This document shows, piece by piece, positions 52,157 through 61,208 of a stretch of 64,000 nucleotides of DNA; the stretch's first letter is position 1, and the number at the start of each line of letters is the position of its first letter. Under the pieces are notes generated by a model. That model saw only the letters and a program-made list of their open reading frames with translations, had not been told where the DNA came from and searched no databases. Location of the stretch: the NCBI RefSeq assembly GCF_030285785.1, contig NZ_CP127247.1, forward strand, positions 1,759,501 to 1,823,500, read 5' to 3'. The DNA comes from Parasedimentitalea psychrophila (lineage in GTDB: Bacteria > Pseudomonadota > Alphaproteobacteria > Rhodobacterales > Rhodobacteraceae). Position numbers and translations under genes: made by a program.

Positions 52157-52437
52157 ATAGGGTCAAATTCCGTATCAAACTTCGGTTGCGCTTCAGTCCT
52201 AGCCAAGCCGCCGCGCTGCAACAAGCGAATTCTTCAGGAGTCTTATGAGTGTATAGCGCCGGTTTCGCCCCAGGGGTTAATTTACTGTGACATCCTTGCA
52301 CCAACTTTAGCGGGAAAAGAATGCTGCTTTAGCCGCCTCTTGCACCAGACCCCCCAAAAGAGCGAAACGGGGATCGTACTCAAATTCGTACCGGAACGTG
52401 CTGGTTTGAGAAAATTTAAACCCGAGGGAAAAAAATC

Positions 52438-53418
52438 ATGAAAAGTATTCTCTTCGCAACAACTGCGTTGATCGCCACTGCCGGCGTTGCTGCTGCTGAA
52501 ATCACCATCGGTGGTTCGGCTCGTTTTGGTCTGGCATACAACGAAGCCAATGACACAAGCACTCGTGTTGAGCAGCGTATGCGCATCAACATCACCGGCA
52601 TCGCAACCACCGACGCTGGCGTGAAATTCGAAGGTCGCTTCCGTCTGGAAAGCAACGAAGATGCAAACAGCGCAATCTCGGGCAAAGGCCCTGGTGCTGC
52701 TGGTTTCGCCGTGTCCTACGAAGGTCTGCGTGTTGACGTAGGTAACGTATCCGACGTCTTCGACTCGGGCGACGTTATCAACTACTACGGCTACGGCATC
52801 GGCCTGACAGCCCTGGTTGAGCACAACACACCTTGGTACGGCACAGATGCTGGCAACACCATCGGTGGGTTCGGCGCTGGTGGTGCGGACATGACAACCT
52901 TGAAAGCACGTTACACTGCTGGCGGTTTCACTGTTGCGGCTTCCTACTCCGAAACCAAAGCTGTTGCTGCTGATGTAACAATCATCACTCACACTGGCGC
53001 CACCCCCAGCACCGAAACCATCACCAACGCGGAAGCTGTTGCTGCAACCGAAGAGTTCCAGATCGGTGCTGGCTATGACTTCAACGGTACAACCTTTGGC
53101 GCTGCATATGGCGACGACGACGTTGCTGGTGACTACTGGGCAGCTACCGTTTCCGGTGACTTTGGCCAGTTCGGCTATGCGGTCATGATCGGCGATGCAG
53201 ATTCGTTCGACGACATGCACATTGGTGCGTCCATGAACTACGAAATCTCTTCGGCGACTTCGATCCAGGCGCTGATTGCTGATGGTGCAAACGACGATGA
53301 CGCAACTTACGGCGTTGGCTTCAAGCACAGCCTGGGTGGCGGTGTTACCCTTAAAGGTGGTGTTGCTTCCGATAACGGCAACACACTGGCAGACTTGGGT
53401 GTTGCACTCAGCTTCTAA
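52438..53418 (+). CDS. Porin, outer-membrane beta-barrel
   Basis: A 326-residue exported porin of the Rhodobacter type: signal peptide MKSILFATTALIATAGVAAA, then repeated amphipathic strands and a C-terminal Phe (VALSF), the barrel-assembly signal. Codon choice is strongly biased, so the opposite strand contains a long open frame (52282-53505) that is not a gene. SD GAGGGAAAAAAATC precedes the ATG and a strong terminator follows, as expected for a highly expressed major porin. Confidence 0.92.
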   Translation: MKSILFATTALIATAGVAAAEITIGGSARFGLAYNEANDTSTRVEQRMRINITGIATTDAGVKFEGRFRLESNEDANSAISGKGPGAAGFAVSYEGLRVDVGNVSDVFDSGDVINYYGYGIGLTALVEHNTPWYGTDAGNTIGGFGAGGADMTTLKARYTAGGFTVAASYSETKAVAADVTIITHTGATPSTETITNAEAVAATEEFQIGAGYDFNGTTFGAAYGDDDVAGDYWAATVSGDFGQFGYAVMIGDADSFDDMHIGASMNYEISSATSIQALIADGANDDDATYGVGFKHSLGGGVTLKGGVASDNGNTLADLGVALSF

Positions 53419-53442
53419 GCTGATCTGACACTTAGAGTATTT

Positions 53443-53476
53443 AGGGCGGTCCTTTACGGGGCCGCCCTTTTCTTTT
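53443..53476 (+). terminator. Intrinsic terminator of the porin gene
   Basis: Ten-base arms (53443-53452, 53459-53468, one G-U) and a six-base loop are followed by TTTTCTTTTG, a textbook terminator 25 bases after the porin stop. Confidence 0.88.
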
Positions 53477-53523
53477 GTCGCAAAACAGTGTTTCTCTGCG
53501 GTCAAACAGATATGAGGGCAGAG

Positions 53524-54171
53524 ATGTCACTGGATGAAATCAAATCCCGTATTGCCAAGGCCGAGGTCGCTGCCGGACGTGACTTGGGCGCGGTGACGCT
53601 GATCGCCGTTTCCAAGCTGCAGCCGAACGCGCGTGTCGCGGCGGTGCTAGAGCAGGGGCAGCGTTGTTTTGGCGAGAACAGGGTGCAAGAGGCGGCGGGC
53701 AAGTGGCCCGATTTCATGCAGCGATTCGAAGGTGTTGACCTGCATCTGATCGGCCCCTTGCAAACCAATAAGGCACGCCAGGCGATGGAGCTGTGCCATG
53801 CAATCCATTCCGTGGACCGGCCCAAGCTGGCCAAAACACTGGCCCGGTTGGCGCAAGAGCTAGGTCATTGTCCGGATCTGTTTCTGCAGGTGAATACCGG
53901 TGAGGAAGATCAAAAGGCCGGGGTGCTGCCGACCGGGGCTGATGGTTTTATAACGGAGTGTCAGGCGCTGGACCTGCCGGTCAAAGGCCTGATGTGCATT
54001 CCTCCGGTGGGTGAAGACGCATCGCGGCACTTTGCGTTATTGGCCGAAATTGCGGCGCGCAATGGGCTGGAGGGCCTGTCGATGGGGATGAGCAGCGATT
54101 TTGAGACCGCCATCGCCCAGGGGGCCACCCATGTGCGGGTTGGCTCGGCAATCTTTGGCACCCGTGGCTGA
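53524..54171 (+). CDS. YggS-family PLP-binding protein (PLP homeostasis)
   Basis: A 215-residue alanine-racemase-like single-domain protein. The PLP lysine is in LIAVSKLQPN, followed by GENRVQEA, the family's HLIGPLQTNKARQAM, LFLQVNTGEEDQKAG and SMGMSSDFETAIAQGATHVRVGSAIFG. YggS/PROSC proteins buffer pyridoxal phosphate and affect amino-acid pools. ATG 53524 after AGGGCAGAG is preferred over ATG 53512. It converges with the transpeptidase gene across a pair of palindromes. Confidence 0.93.
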   Translation: MSLDEIKSRIAKAEVAAGRDLGAVTLIAVSKLQPNARVAAVLEQGQRCFGENRVQEAAGKWPDFMQRFEGVDLHLIGPLQTNKARQAMELCHAIHSVDRPKLAKTLARLAQELGHCPDLFLQVNTGEEDQKAGVLPTGADGFITECQALDLPVKGLMCIPPVGEDASRHFALLAEIAARNGLEGLSMGMSSDFETAIAQGATHVRVGSAIFGTRG

Positions 54172-54179
54172 CAGGGTGT

Positions 54180-54223
54180 AAAATTCTGCGCAGAATTTTG
54201 GCAAGAAAATTCGAATTTTCTTG
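54180..54223. repeat. Two tandem perfect palindromes between convergent genes
   Basis: A 20-base palindrome (54180-54199, AAAATTCTGCGCAGAATTTT) and a 22-base palindrome (54202-54223) stand in tandem. The inner 16 bases of the second are identical to those of the palindrome at 16944-16963. Both loci lie between convergent genes. Confidence 0.7.
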
Positions 54224-54236
54224 GGTGGTTTGCCGC

Positions 54237-54740
54237 TTAGGCCAAGGCGGGTACAATAACCCGTGTTCCGGGGCGGATCCGCCTGGCCAGCCAGTGCAGG
54301 TCAGAGCGGCAAAAGGCGATACAGCCTTCGGTTGGATAGCCGGGGCGGCGCCATTGGTGGATGAAGATGGCCGAGCCCTTGCCCGGCTGTGCATGGGGCC
54401 AGTTCCAATCCATCACCAATACCAGATCATAAAGCGGATCGCCCCGGCGCAGCAGCTCGTGGCTGTGCCCATAAGGGGCGCGGACGTGGTGGTTATAGGC
54501 GATATCGCGGCTGTCATCCGACCACAGGTCAGCCGGACCAATGGGTTCCGCCCAGGGCACCGGACGGCGGATCCGGTCGGGGCGGTAGAGCAGTCCAGCT
54601 ATCTGGTGGATGCCCACTGGGGTGGCTCCGTCGCCCTCGCGTTTTGTGGTCGTCAGCCCGCCCTTGCCAATGGAACAGGGCAGCAGGCGACCCTGAAACC
54701 GCACCCCATTGGGGGTCAGGACCAGATCGTCGGGGCTCAC
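54237..54740 (-). CDS. L,D-transpeptidase catalytic-domain protein
   Basis: A 167-residue YkuD-type protein with the L,D-transpeptidase motif IFIHQWRRPGYPTEGCIAF (His and Cys of the HxxxxxxxxxxxGC site). It lacks an obvious signal peptide. Start is GTG at 54740, overlapping the ribA stop (GTGA), so it is co-expressed with riboflavin synthesis. These enzymes crosslink or anchor peptidoglycan; here cytoplasmic localisation as predicted would be odd, or secretion is by another route. Confidence 0.85.
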   Translation of the reverse strand: MSPDDLVLTPNGVRFQGRLLPCSIGKGGLTTTKREGDGATPVGIHQIAGLLYRPDRIRRPVPWAEPIGPADLWSDDSRDIAYNHHVRAPYGHSHELLRRGDPLYDLVLVMDWNWPHAQPGKGSAIFIHQWRRPGYPTEGCIAFCRSDLHWLARRIRPGTRVIVPALA

Positions 54741-55825
54741 AGCATATGGCCGGATTTGTTGGCCTTGGTGGCCAGATAGGCGCGGTTAAAGTCATTTTCC
54801 CCCACTCGAAGAGGCACCCGTTCGGTCACTTTGATGCCGGCATGTTCCATCATCGAGATCTTTTTGGGGTTGTTGGTCAGCAGCCGCACCTGATCAAATC
54901 CCAGCTTGCGCAGAATTTCTGAGCCGAGTCGGAAGTCGCGCTCGTCATCCTCAAAGCCCAGCCTATGGTTGGCCTCAACCGTGTCAAACCCCTGATCTTG
55001 CAGGGAATAAGCGCGCATCTTATTGGCCAGCCCAATACCGCGGCCCTCTTGGTTGAGGTACAGCAGCACGCCGGCGCCCTCAGCCCCCATCTGGGCCAGA
55101 GCGCCGCGAAGTTGTGGCCCGCAGTCGCATTTCAACGACCCCAGCACGTCACCGGTGAAACAGGCCGAGTGCAGCCGGGCCAGCACCGGGGCACTGCGGT
55201 CGGGGCGGCCGATTTCGATGGCGTAATGCTCTTCGCCGCCGTCCTCGGGGCGGAACACATGCAGCCGCCCGGCCGCGGCGGCCTCAACCGGCAGTCGGGC
55301 GGCGGCAACCGGATGCAACGGCGAGCTTTGCCCCAGCAATGGCGTGGCGATGGCGTGGTTGATCAGGGTGAGCCCGAGCTCTGCAGCAAGGGCTGCCGCA
55401 GCCTCCACCGGCACCAGCAGGGCGGCAGGCAAAAGCCGGGCCGATTTAACCAGCGCAATCGCCAGCCGGTGCAGATCGGCATTGCCGTCTCGCTGACAGA
55501 TGAACGGGCCCTTCATTGGCGAATTGAGGTCATCCGCCGGATCGGCCAGCGAGCGCACCCAATTGCGATCCGCATCGGCGGGAACGGTCAGGCGGGCGAT
55601 GTCGCTATCATAGACCCGTGCCTTTAGGGTTGCCGCCCGTCGTGCGGTCAGCGCCAGCGAGACCTCTCCATATGCGCGCAGATCCGCCAGCCGCTGGGCG
55701 CTGAGGCTTTCGGCGGCAATCGCCAGTGCCGCCGCGCCATTGCCGGCCAGCACCACCGGCAATCCCATGCGCAGATCAACCCGAGCGCGGGCCAGAAGTT
55801 CGATCATTGAGGGCAGCAGACTCAT
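54737..55825 (-). CDS. ribA: GTP cyclohydrolase II
   Basis: A 362-residue protein whose C-terminal about 185 residues are GTP cyclohydrolase II, the first step of riboflavin synthesis: zinc cysteines C222, C233 and C235 (HSACFTGDVLGSLKCDCG), catalytic NQEGRGIGLANKM, and NNPKKISMMEHAGI. The N-terminal 165 residues resemble a degenerate DHBP-synthase-like region (AAESLSAQRLADLRAYGEVSLALT) without clear catalytic residues. The frame is open to 56368 but only ATG 55825 is credible, since the longer part is antisense to the response-regulator gene. Confidence 0.9.
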   Translation of the reverse strand: MSLLPSMIELLARARVDLRMGLPVVLAGNGAAALAIAAESLSAQRLADLRAYGEVSLALTARRAATLKARVYDSDIARLTVPADADRNWVRSLADPADDLNSPMKGPFICQRDGNADLHRLAIALVKSARLLPAALLVPVEAAAALAAELGLTLINHAIATPLLGQSSPLHPVAAARLPVEAAAAGRLHVFRPEDGGEEHYAIEIGRPDRSAPVLARLHSACFTGDVLGSLKCDCGPQLRGALAQMGAEGAGVLLYLNQEGRGIGLANKMRAYSLQDQGFDTVEANHRLGFEDDERDFRLGSEILRKLGFDQVRLLTNNPKKISMMEHAGIKVTERVPLRVGENDFNRAYLATKANKSGHML

Positions 55826-55996
55826 CAGGGGATTCCGGCATGTGATGAAATATAAGCAGGTGTTAGTTAGGCCTAATTGCAGGGAAAGTGAAACATTTCC
55901 CGTGCACAAAACACGTGCGCGTGAAAGCATTGCAGCAAATCTTGCCGTTTTGCCATGCGGGGCACATGTGTGAGAACAGGACAGGAGAGTTTCCCA

Positions 55997-56683
55997 ATGG
56001 CACAACTCAAGAAAATACTGCTGGTCGATGATGATGAGGACCTGCGCGAAGCACTGAGCGAACAGCTGGTGATGACCGAAGACTTTGATGTTTTTGAGGC
56101 GGAGGACGGTCAAAGTGCGATGGAACGCGCCAAAGAGGCCCTGTATGATCTGATCATTCTGGACGTTGGGCTGCCGGATACCGATGGCCGCGAGCTGTGC
56201 CGTCTGATGCGTAAGCAGGGGGTCAAAGCACCGATCCTGATGCTGACCGGGCACGACAGCGATTCTGATACCATCCTTGGGCTGGATGCCGGTGCCAATG
56301 ACTATGTCTCCAAGCCGTTTAAATTTCCGGTGCTGCTGGCCCGCATCCGCGCCCAACTGCGTCAGCATGAACAGTCGGAGGACGCGGTTTTTGCACTGGG
56401 GCCCTATACCTTCAAGCCCTCGATGAAGATTCTGCTGACCGAGGATGACCGCAAGATCAGGCTGACAGAGAAAGAGACCAATATCCTCAAGTTCCTGTAC
56501 CGGTCAAACGATGGTGTAGTGGCGCGTGAGGTGCTGCTGCACGAGGTCTGGGGTTATAATGCGGGTGTCACCACCCATACGCTGGAAACCCATATCTACC
56601 GTTTGCGGCAGAAAATTGAGCCGGACCCATCGAATGCGCGGTTGTTGGTGACCGAATCCGGCGGATATCGGCTGGTGTCCTGA
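55997..56683 (+). CDS. OmpR-type two-component response regulator
   Basis: A 228-residue regulator. The receiver domain has the acidic pair (LLVDDDEDLRE), the phospho-acceptor Asp in LIILDVGLPDTDG and the conserved Thr/Lys (LMLTGHDS, YVSKPF). The C-terminal winged helix ends in THTLETHIYRLRQKIEPDP and ESGGYRLVS. ATG 55997 follows GGAGAGTTTCCCA. No histidine kinase is adjacent, so it is an orphan. It is divergent from ribA and ends in a strong terminator. Confidence 0.92.
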   Translation: MAQLKKILLVDDDEDLREALSEQLVMTEDFDVFEAEDGQSAMERAKEALYDLIILDVGLPDTDGRELCRLMRKQGVKAPILMLTGHDSDSDTILGLDAGANDYVSKPFKFPVLLARIRAQLRQHEQSEDAVFALGPYTFKPSMKILLTEDDRKIRLTEKETNILKFLYRSNDGVVAREVLLHEVWGYNAGVTTHTLETHIYRLRQKIEPDPSNARLLVTESGGYRLVS

Positions 56684-56787
56684 AAATTTCTTAGCCTAGG
56701 TATTTAATATGACAAATAAACACCTACCTAGATTCTAACGAGACCCCGCGCATATCCGGGTTATGATATGCACCTCCCTGTTGGACT

Positions 56788-56817
56788 GGCCGGGCTCTGA
56801 GCCCGGCCTTTTTTTAT
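56788..56817 (+). terminator. Intrinsic terminator after the response regulator
   Basis: Nine-base perfect arms (56788-56796, 56800-56808), a three-base loop and seven Ts, 104 bases after the stop codon and also close to the stop of the convergent dioxygenase gene. Confidence 0.85.
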
Positions 56818-56824
56818 TCTCGAC

Positions 56825-57934
56825 TCAGCGGTTCAAAACCCGCAGGCGGCTTTCGAACTCACCGCGGTCGACGTAACAGCCATGCAGGTGCCGGAACCCG
56901 GTTTGTGGATCAAACGCCTCGCGTCCGTGCAGCACCCGTCGGTTGTCAAAGACGACCATCTCACCCGCTTTTAGTTTCAGCGTGACCAGGTAAGCATCGG
57001 CGCGAGTCATGATCATATACTGGCGGTAGGCCCGGTAGTACCGGGTCATCAACGCGGGCTCCAGATCCAGCACATCAGCAATATGGGCGTTAAAGCAGAT
57101 CTCGATTACCTGGCCGTCCTCGTCCAGATTGATCACTTTCTTGCGGCTTCGGATGTCGGTATCTTCATCATGGAAGCGGAACGGGATCGACACCGTCGAC
57201 AGCAGCTCAAAGGCCTCGGGGTCCAACTGCCGCAGGTCTTCGGCAATGGCATAGCCGTCGCAGAACAGCGACCCGCCGCCCTGTGCCTCGTTGGCCAGAC
57301 AGTGCAGGAACTGAAACCCGGGCGGCAGTTCCTGGTTGGTCAGATCAGTGTGCAAAGGCAGCGCGATCGAGGTATAGGCCAGATTGTTTGGGTTGGGTTT
57401 GGATTGCACTTCGAAGGTCAGGCCAAAGTTGGTCTGTCGCAGAAATCCAATGCGGCGGGCCACATCCATGCCCGCATCGGTATTATCGGCCAGACCCTCG
57501 ACAATGGAAAAGCCTGAGACCTGGGTCTTTACCAGCCAGTCTTGCAGCGCGCTGTCAGAGTTCAGCACCTGGTCCGCCTGGACCCGGGGCACACCCTCGG
57601 CCCCCAGATCCTGACGCCAGAGGCCAAAACCTGTATGCGCCGGATCGGCTGCGCGCTTGCCGGGGCGGTGTTGACGCAGCCAGCCCATGTCAAAGCTGCT
57701 GACGGTGGTCTCGTCGGCCCACCAGATCGTCAGGCTATTATCATCGGCTTCGATTTTGGCCGGGCAGACATCCAGCGAGAAACTGGTCAGGTCGCCGGTG
57801 CGTTCCTTGGTCTGGGGGTGAAACGCTGCCGGATCATTGTCGCGCAGCCAGATGTAAGGGAAATCGGCATTGCTGCCGTCCGGCCAGCTGATGTGAACCA
57901 TAGCGGTATCGGGACGCAAAGTTGCGTTGCTCAT
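56825..57934 (-). CDS. Gamma-butyrobetaine dioxygenase-like enzyme
   Basis: A 369-residue Fe(II)/2-oxoglutarate oxygenase of the TauD/TfdA fold, nearest the gamma-butyrobetaine hydroxylase branch. An N-terminal DUF971-type domain (ISWPDGSNADFPYIWLRDND) precedes the catalytic domain with HTD (LPLHTDLTN), the C-terminal His (FRHLHGCYVDRG) and the 2-oxoglutarate Arg region. The reaction would be the final step to L-carnitine. No carnitine-degrading genes are adjacent. SD GGAGGTCTCCAA precedes the ATG. Confidence 0.9.
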   Translation of the reverse strand: MSNATLRPDTAMVHISWPDGSNADFPYIWLRDNDPAAFHPQTKERTGDLTSFSLDVCPAKIEADDNSLTIWWADETTVSSFDMGWLRQHRPGKRAADPAHTGFGLWRQDLGAEGVPRVQADQVLNSDSALQDWLVKTQVSGFSIVEGLADNTDAGMDVARRIGFLRQTNFGLTFEVQSKPNPNNLAYTSIALPLHTDLTNQELPPGFQFLHCLANEAQGGGSLFCDGYAIAEDLRQLDPEAFELLSTVSIPFRFHDEDTDIRSRKKVINLDEDGQVIEICFNAHIADVLDLEPALMTRYYRAYRQYMIMTRADAYLVTLKLKAGEMVVFDNRRVLHGREAFDPQTGFRHLHGCYVDRGEFESRLRVLNR

Positions 57935-58252
57935 TTGGAGACCTCCAAAAAGAAAAATGTTGTGGGAATCAGAGTCCGGGCCGCAGCCCGGCTATGCGGT
58001 CTGTGGCGGTGGCCACCAGTCGTGCACCTTTGTGTAGGGGTGTCCGGGGAGTCTCCCCAACACTGCAGTCATGTCCGATTTCCGTTTCAACATCTTTTGG
58101 AACTGCGGGCATTTGAGCAAGAAACGGTCAAACCGCAAGAACAATCCACGCCTTGCTACAAATATTGTGCCCATGCCATTCGGCACTGGTGTCGCCCTGC
58201 GCAGACGGGCAGACTTGCTCGAAATTGACCTGACCCAACAGATGAGACGCGC
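57935..58252. other. 318-bp divergent intergenic region
   Basis: It separates the dioxygenase gene (-) from exonuclease III (+) and should hold both promoters. A GC-rich GGGCCGCAGCCCGGC stem region lies near 57978-57995. I see no credible gene: short frames lack RBS and family features. Confidence 0.5.
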
Positions 58253-59041
58253 ATGTCCTTTACTCTTGCCACTTGGAATATCAACTCGGTCCGCCTGCGC
58301 GAACCCCTTGTGCTAAAGCTATTGGCGGAACAGGGGCCGGATGTGCTGTGCCTGCAGGAATGTAAAAGCCCGGTGGACAAGATCCCGTTGGATGGCTTTG
58401 CCGAGCTGGGTTACCGCCACATGGTTGCGCGCGGCCAAAAGGGCTATAACGGCGTTGCAATCTTGTCGCGACTGCCCATCGAAGAGGTCTGCAGCCAGCA
58501 GTTCGGCGGCTTGGATCATGCGCGCCACATTGCCGGGCGGTTGGAAAACGGGGTGACCATCCACAATTTCTATGTGCCTGCTGGTGGCGACAAACCGAAT
58601 CGCGAGATCAATGAGAAATTTGGCCAGAAGCTCGATTACCTGAGTGATATGCGGGACTGGTTCCACAACGAGACGCCCGAGAAGGCCATTCTGGTGGGCG
58701 ATCTGAACATTGCACCGCGCGTTGATGATGTCTGGGATCACAAGAAGATGCTCAAAGTGGTCAGCCACACTCCGGTTGAGGTTGATCTTCTGGCGGCGGT
58801 TCAGGAGGCTGGCAACTGGGTGGATGTGACCCGTCAGGATATCCCCGAGGGATTGTTGTATAGCTGGTGGTCCTACCGTGCCAAAGACTGGGATGTAGCC
58901 AATAAGGGACGCCGTCTGGATCATGTCTGGGCCACCTCCGATATTTCGGCGGCAGGGCATTCGAGCCGGGTCCTGCGGGATGCAAGGGGTTGGGAAAAAC
59001 CCAGCGACCACGCCCCGGTTTTTGCCAGCTTCGACCTTTAA
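58253..59041 (+). CDS. xth: Exodeoxyribonuclease III / AP endonuclease
   Basis: A 262-residue Mg-dependent AP endonuclease. Motifs are LATWNINSVRLRE, LCLQECKSP (metal Glu), GYNGVAILSR, NFYVPAGGD, VGDLNIAPRVDDVWDHKK (Asp/Asn pair), RLDHVWAT and the final catalytic SDHAPVF. It repairs abasic sites. The start is preceded by GATGAGACGC. It is followed by a palindromic repeat. Confidence 0.95.
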   Translation: MSFTLATWNINSVRLREPLVLKLLAEQGPDVLCLQECKSPVDKIPLDGFAELGYRHMVARGQKGYNGVAILSRLPIEEVCSQQFGGLDHARHIAGRLENGVTIHNFYVPAGGDKPNREINEKFGQKLDYLSDMRDWFHNETPEKAILVGDLNIAPRVDDVWDHKKMLKVVSHTPVEVDLLAAVQEAGNWVDVTRQDIPEGLLYSWWSYRAKDWDVANKGRRLDHVWATSDISAAGHSSRVLRDARGWEKPSDHAPVFASFDL

Positions 59042-59347
59042 CACAGCAAAAGGGGCGGCTCCCGCCCGTCGTCAGCGCCCCAAGGGACGCGTTCCTCCCG
59101 TTGGGCGTGGCGCCGCGCAAAGCGCGGCGCCACGCCCAAGGCTGCTAAGGTCAATCGGCGTAGCCGATGCACCTGCAGGCGCGGGAGCTTTTGGTTTTTG
59201 GGAATTGGCGATAGCACCCATTGCCATCATTCGCGCACAAAGAGCAAAAATATCCATTCGGGGGCAGGGCATTTGCGCAACTCCACTCTTGGTTTCTTGC
59301 TCGGCAGCTTTCATATAGAGGACAAGCTCGAAGTGGAGAACAAGGTT
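59042..59347. other. 306-bp intergenic region with a palindromic repeat
   Basis: Most of the region is occupied by the repeat at 59059-59187. The remainder (59188-59347) is AT-richer and probably carries the promoter of the following thioredoxin gene. No additional gene is supported. Confidence 0.55.
59059..59187. repeat. Composite palindromic repeat, copy B
   Basis: 129 bases, similar to 45143-45268. It starts CTCCCGCCCGTCGT, has a central hairpin with 18-base perfect arms (59101-59118, 59122-59139) around AAA, and ends GCGCGGGAG. In the arms it has TGG/CCA where copy A has TAG/CTA, so the pairing is conserved. Confidence 0.8.
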
Positions 59348-60262
59348 ATGATGGATATTATTGGTGGGGCCGAGGCCCCGGCAGCAGATTTGATCAAGGA
59401 CGTCACCGAGGCGACCTTTATGCAGGATGTGGTTGAGGCGTCGCAGACGGTGCCTGTAATCGTGGATTTCTGGGCGCCCTGGTGTGGCCCCTGCAAGACA
59501 CTGGGCCCGGCGCTGGAAGCCGCTGTCATCCGCGCCAAGGGGGCGGTGACCATGGTCAAGGTCAATGTGGACGAAAACCAGATGATCGCCAGCCAGATGC
59601 GGGTGCAGTCGATCCCGGCTGTTTTTGCCTTCTACCAAGGCCAGCCGATTGATGGCTTTCAGGGGGCTTTGCCGCCGTCTGAGATTGACGCCTTTGTTGC
59701 AAAGATTGTCGAAGCTGGCGGCGGCGCTGCTGACGGCGGTCTGGGCGATGCTCTGGAGGCTGCTGAAGCAATGCTGGCCGAGGGCGAGGCCGAGGACGCG
59801 GCGCAGATCTTTGCGGCGGTGATTGGCGAAGACGATAAAAACGCAGCCGCCTACGGCGGCCTGGCGCGGACCCATCTGGCGGGCGGTGACGCGGATCAGG
59901 CCGAAGCGGTGCTGAACGGCGCCCCGGCCGAGATTGCCGAAGCCACCGAGATCGAGGCTGTCCGGGCGCAGATCGAGCTGGCGCGGCAAGCTGAAAACGC
60001 CGGTCCGGTGGCAGAATTGCGCAGCGCCGTTGATGCGGATCCGACGGACCATCAGGCGCGGTTTGATCTGGCTCAGGCGCTGCATGCTGCCGGCGATGCC
60101 GAGGCGGCGGTTGCGGAATTGCTGGAACTGTTCCGGCGCGATCGGGAGTGGAATGACGGAGCTGCCAAGGCTCAGTTGTTTACCGTCTTTGACGCTCTGA
60201 AGCCGGAAGATCCGATTGTTCTTAACGGTCGCCGCAAATTGAGCTCGATGATATTTGCCTAA
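59348..60262 (+). CDS. Thioredoxin-TPR protein (CnoX/YbbN-like)
   Basis: A 304-residue protein. An N-terminal thioredoxin domain holds C46-G-P-C49 (VDFWAPWCGPCKTLGP), then a tetratricopeptide-like helical region (GDALEAAEAMLAEGEAEDAAQIFAAVIG and similar repeats) and the family's C-terminal LFTVFDALKPEDPIVLNGRRKLSSMIFA. CnoX-type proteins protect substrates from oxidation and hand them to GroEL. ATG 59348 or 59351 may be the start. The Lon-N-domain gene follows after 27 bases. Confidence 0.9.
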   Translation: MMDIIGGAEAPAADLIKDVTEATFMQDVVEASQTVPVIVDFWAPWCGPCKTLGPALEAAVIRAKGAVTMVKVNVDENQMIASQMRVQSIPAVFAFYQGQPIDGFQGALPPSEIDAFVAKIVEAGGGAADGGLGDALEAAEAMLAEGEAEDAAQIFAAVIGEDDKNAAAYGGLARTHLAGGDADQAEAVLNGAPAEIAEATEIEAVRAQIELARQAENAGPVAELRSAVDADPTDHQARFDLAQALHAAGDAEAAVAELLELFRRDREWNDGAAKAQLFTVFDALKPEDPIVLNGRRKLSSMIFA

Positions 60263-60289
60263 TCCCGGCTGAGGGCTAATTTCAAGTCA

Positions 60290-60931
60290 ATGATCCAGTC
60301 CACAGACTTACCGGACACGGTTGCCGTGTTTCCTCTGCCCGGGGCGCTTTTGCTGCCCCGGTCAAGGCTGCCTTTGCATATTTTCGAGCCGCGCTATCTG
60401 ATGATGCTGGAAGACGCCCTGAAGACACCGCAGCGGCTGATCGGCATGGTGCAGCCCTTTGCCGGGCAGGGCAGTGACGAAGGCCTACACGATATTGGCT
60501 GTGCGGGACGGGTGACCCAGTTCTCTGAAACCGAGGATGGGCGCTATCTGATCACCCTGTCGGGGGTGTCCCGGTTTCGGATCGAGCAAGAAACCGATGG
60601 CTTTACGCCCTATCGGCGCTGTCAGGTCAGCTGGGATGGCTATAAGCGGGATTTGGGCCGGGTTGAGGATGACTGCCGGTTTGATCGGCCCGAGTTCCTT
60701 GATCTGCTGGAGCGGTTTTTCTCGTCGCGCAGCCTATCGACCGACTGGGAGGTGCTAAAGGACGCGGATGACGAGCTGCTGATCAACTCGCTGTCGATGA
60801 TGCTGGACTTTGACCCCGAGGACAAACAGGCCTTGCTAGAGGCGCCGGGGCTTGCCACAAGACGTGAAACCCTGACCACTCTGATCGAATTTGCCCTGCG
60901 AGGCGGTTCCAGCGAGGAAATGCTGCAATGA
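60290..60931 (+). CDS. LON peptidase N-terminal-domain protein
   Basis: A 213-residue protein with only the substrate-binding domain of Lon ([26 protein letters not shown], then [23 protein letters not shown]) and no ATPase or protease part. Such stand-alone PUA-like proteins are common in alphaproteobacteria and their role is not settled. The stop overlaps the Trm112 gene start (ATGA at 60928-60931). Confidence 0.9.
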   Translation: MIQSTDLPDTVAVFPLPGALLLPRSRLPLHIFEPRYLMMLEDALKTPQRLIGMVQPFAGQGSDEGLHDIGCAGRVTQFSETEDGRYLITLSGVSRFRIEQETDGFTPYRRCQVSWDGYKRDLGRVEDDCRFDRPEFLDLLERFFSSRSLSTDWEVLKDADDELLINSLSMMLDFDPEDKQALLEAPGLATRRETLTTLIEFALRGGSSEEMLQ

Positions 60932-61128
60932 CCGAGACCCGGACCGAGACTCAGACCCCCGCCTTTGACCGTCATATGCTTGAGGCACTGGTTTGTCCAA
61001 AGACCCACACGGTGCTGGAATATCATGCCGAGGCGCAGGAACTGGTGTCCAAGGCGGCCAATCTGGCTTTTCCCATCCGCAATGGCATTCCGGTGATGCT
61101 GCTGGACGAGGCCCGCGTGCTGGAATGA
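60928..61128 (+). CDS. Trm112-family protein
   Basis: A 66-residue protein of the Trm112/UPF0434 family, which activates methyltransferases in other organisms. The pattern [46 protein letters not shown] is complete, but only one of the usual CPxC zinc cysteines is present (CPKT), as in many bacterial copies. It is coupled to the preceding Lon-domain gene. Confidence 0.92.
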   Translation: MTETRTETQTPAFDRHMLEALVCPKTHTVLEYHAEAQELVSKAANLAFPIRNGIPVMLLDEARVLE

Positions 61129-61208
61129 TCGCCGTCTAGAAAGTGATCCGGGCGATCCTTTCAGGCGTGAACGGGCCGCGCCCGGCTCTCCGGTTCGGTA
61201 AGTTGCGA

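Noticed and set aside
52282-53505. A 407-codon open frame on the minus strand opposite the porin
   Set aside because: It exists because the porin has strongly biased codon use. The protein is Cys/Val/Ser-rich with no family features, while the plus-strand frame has a signal peptide, barrel strands, SD and terminator.
55826-56368. N-terminal extension of ribA over the response-regulator gene
   Set aside because: The extension is antisense to a complete OmpR-type gene with its own SD. The conserved RibA region starts at the ATG at 55825.
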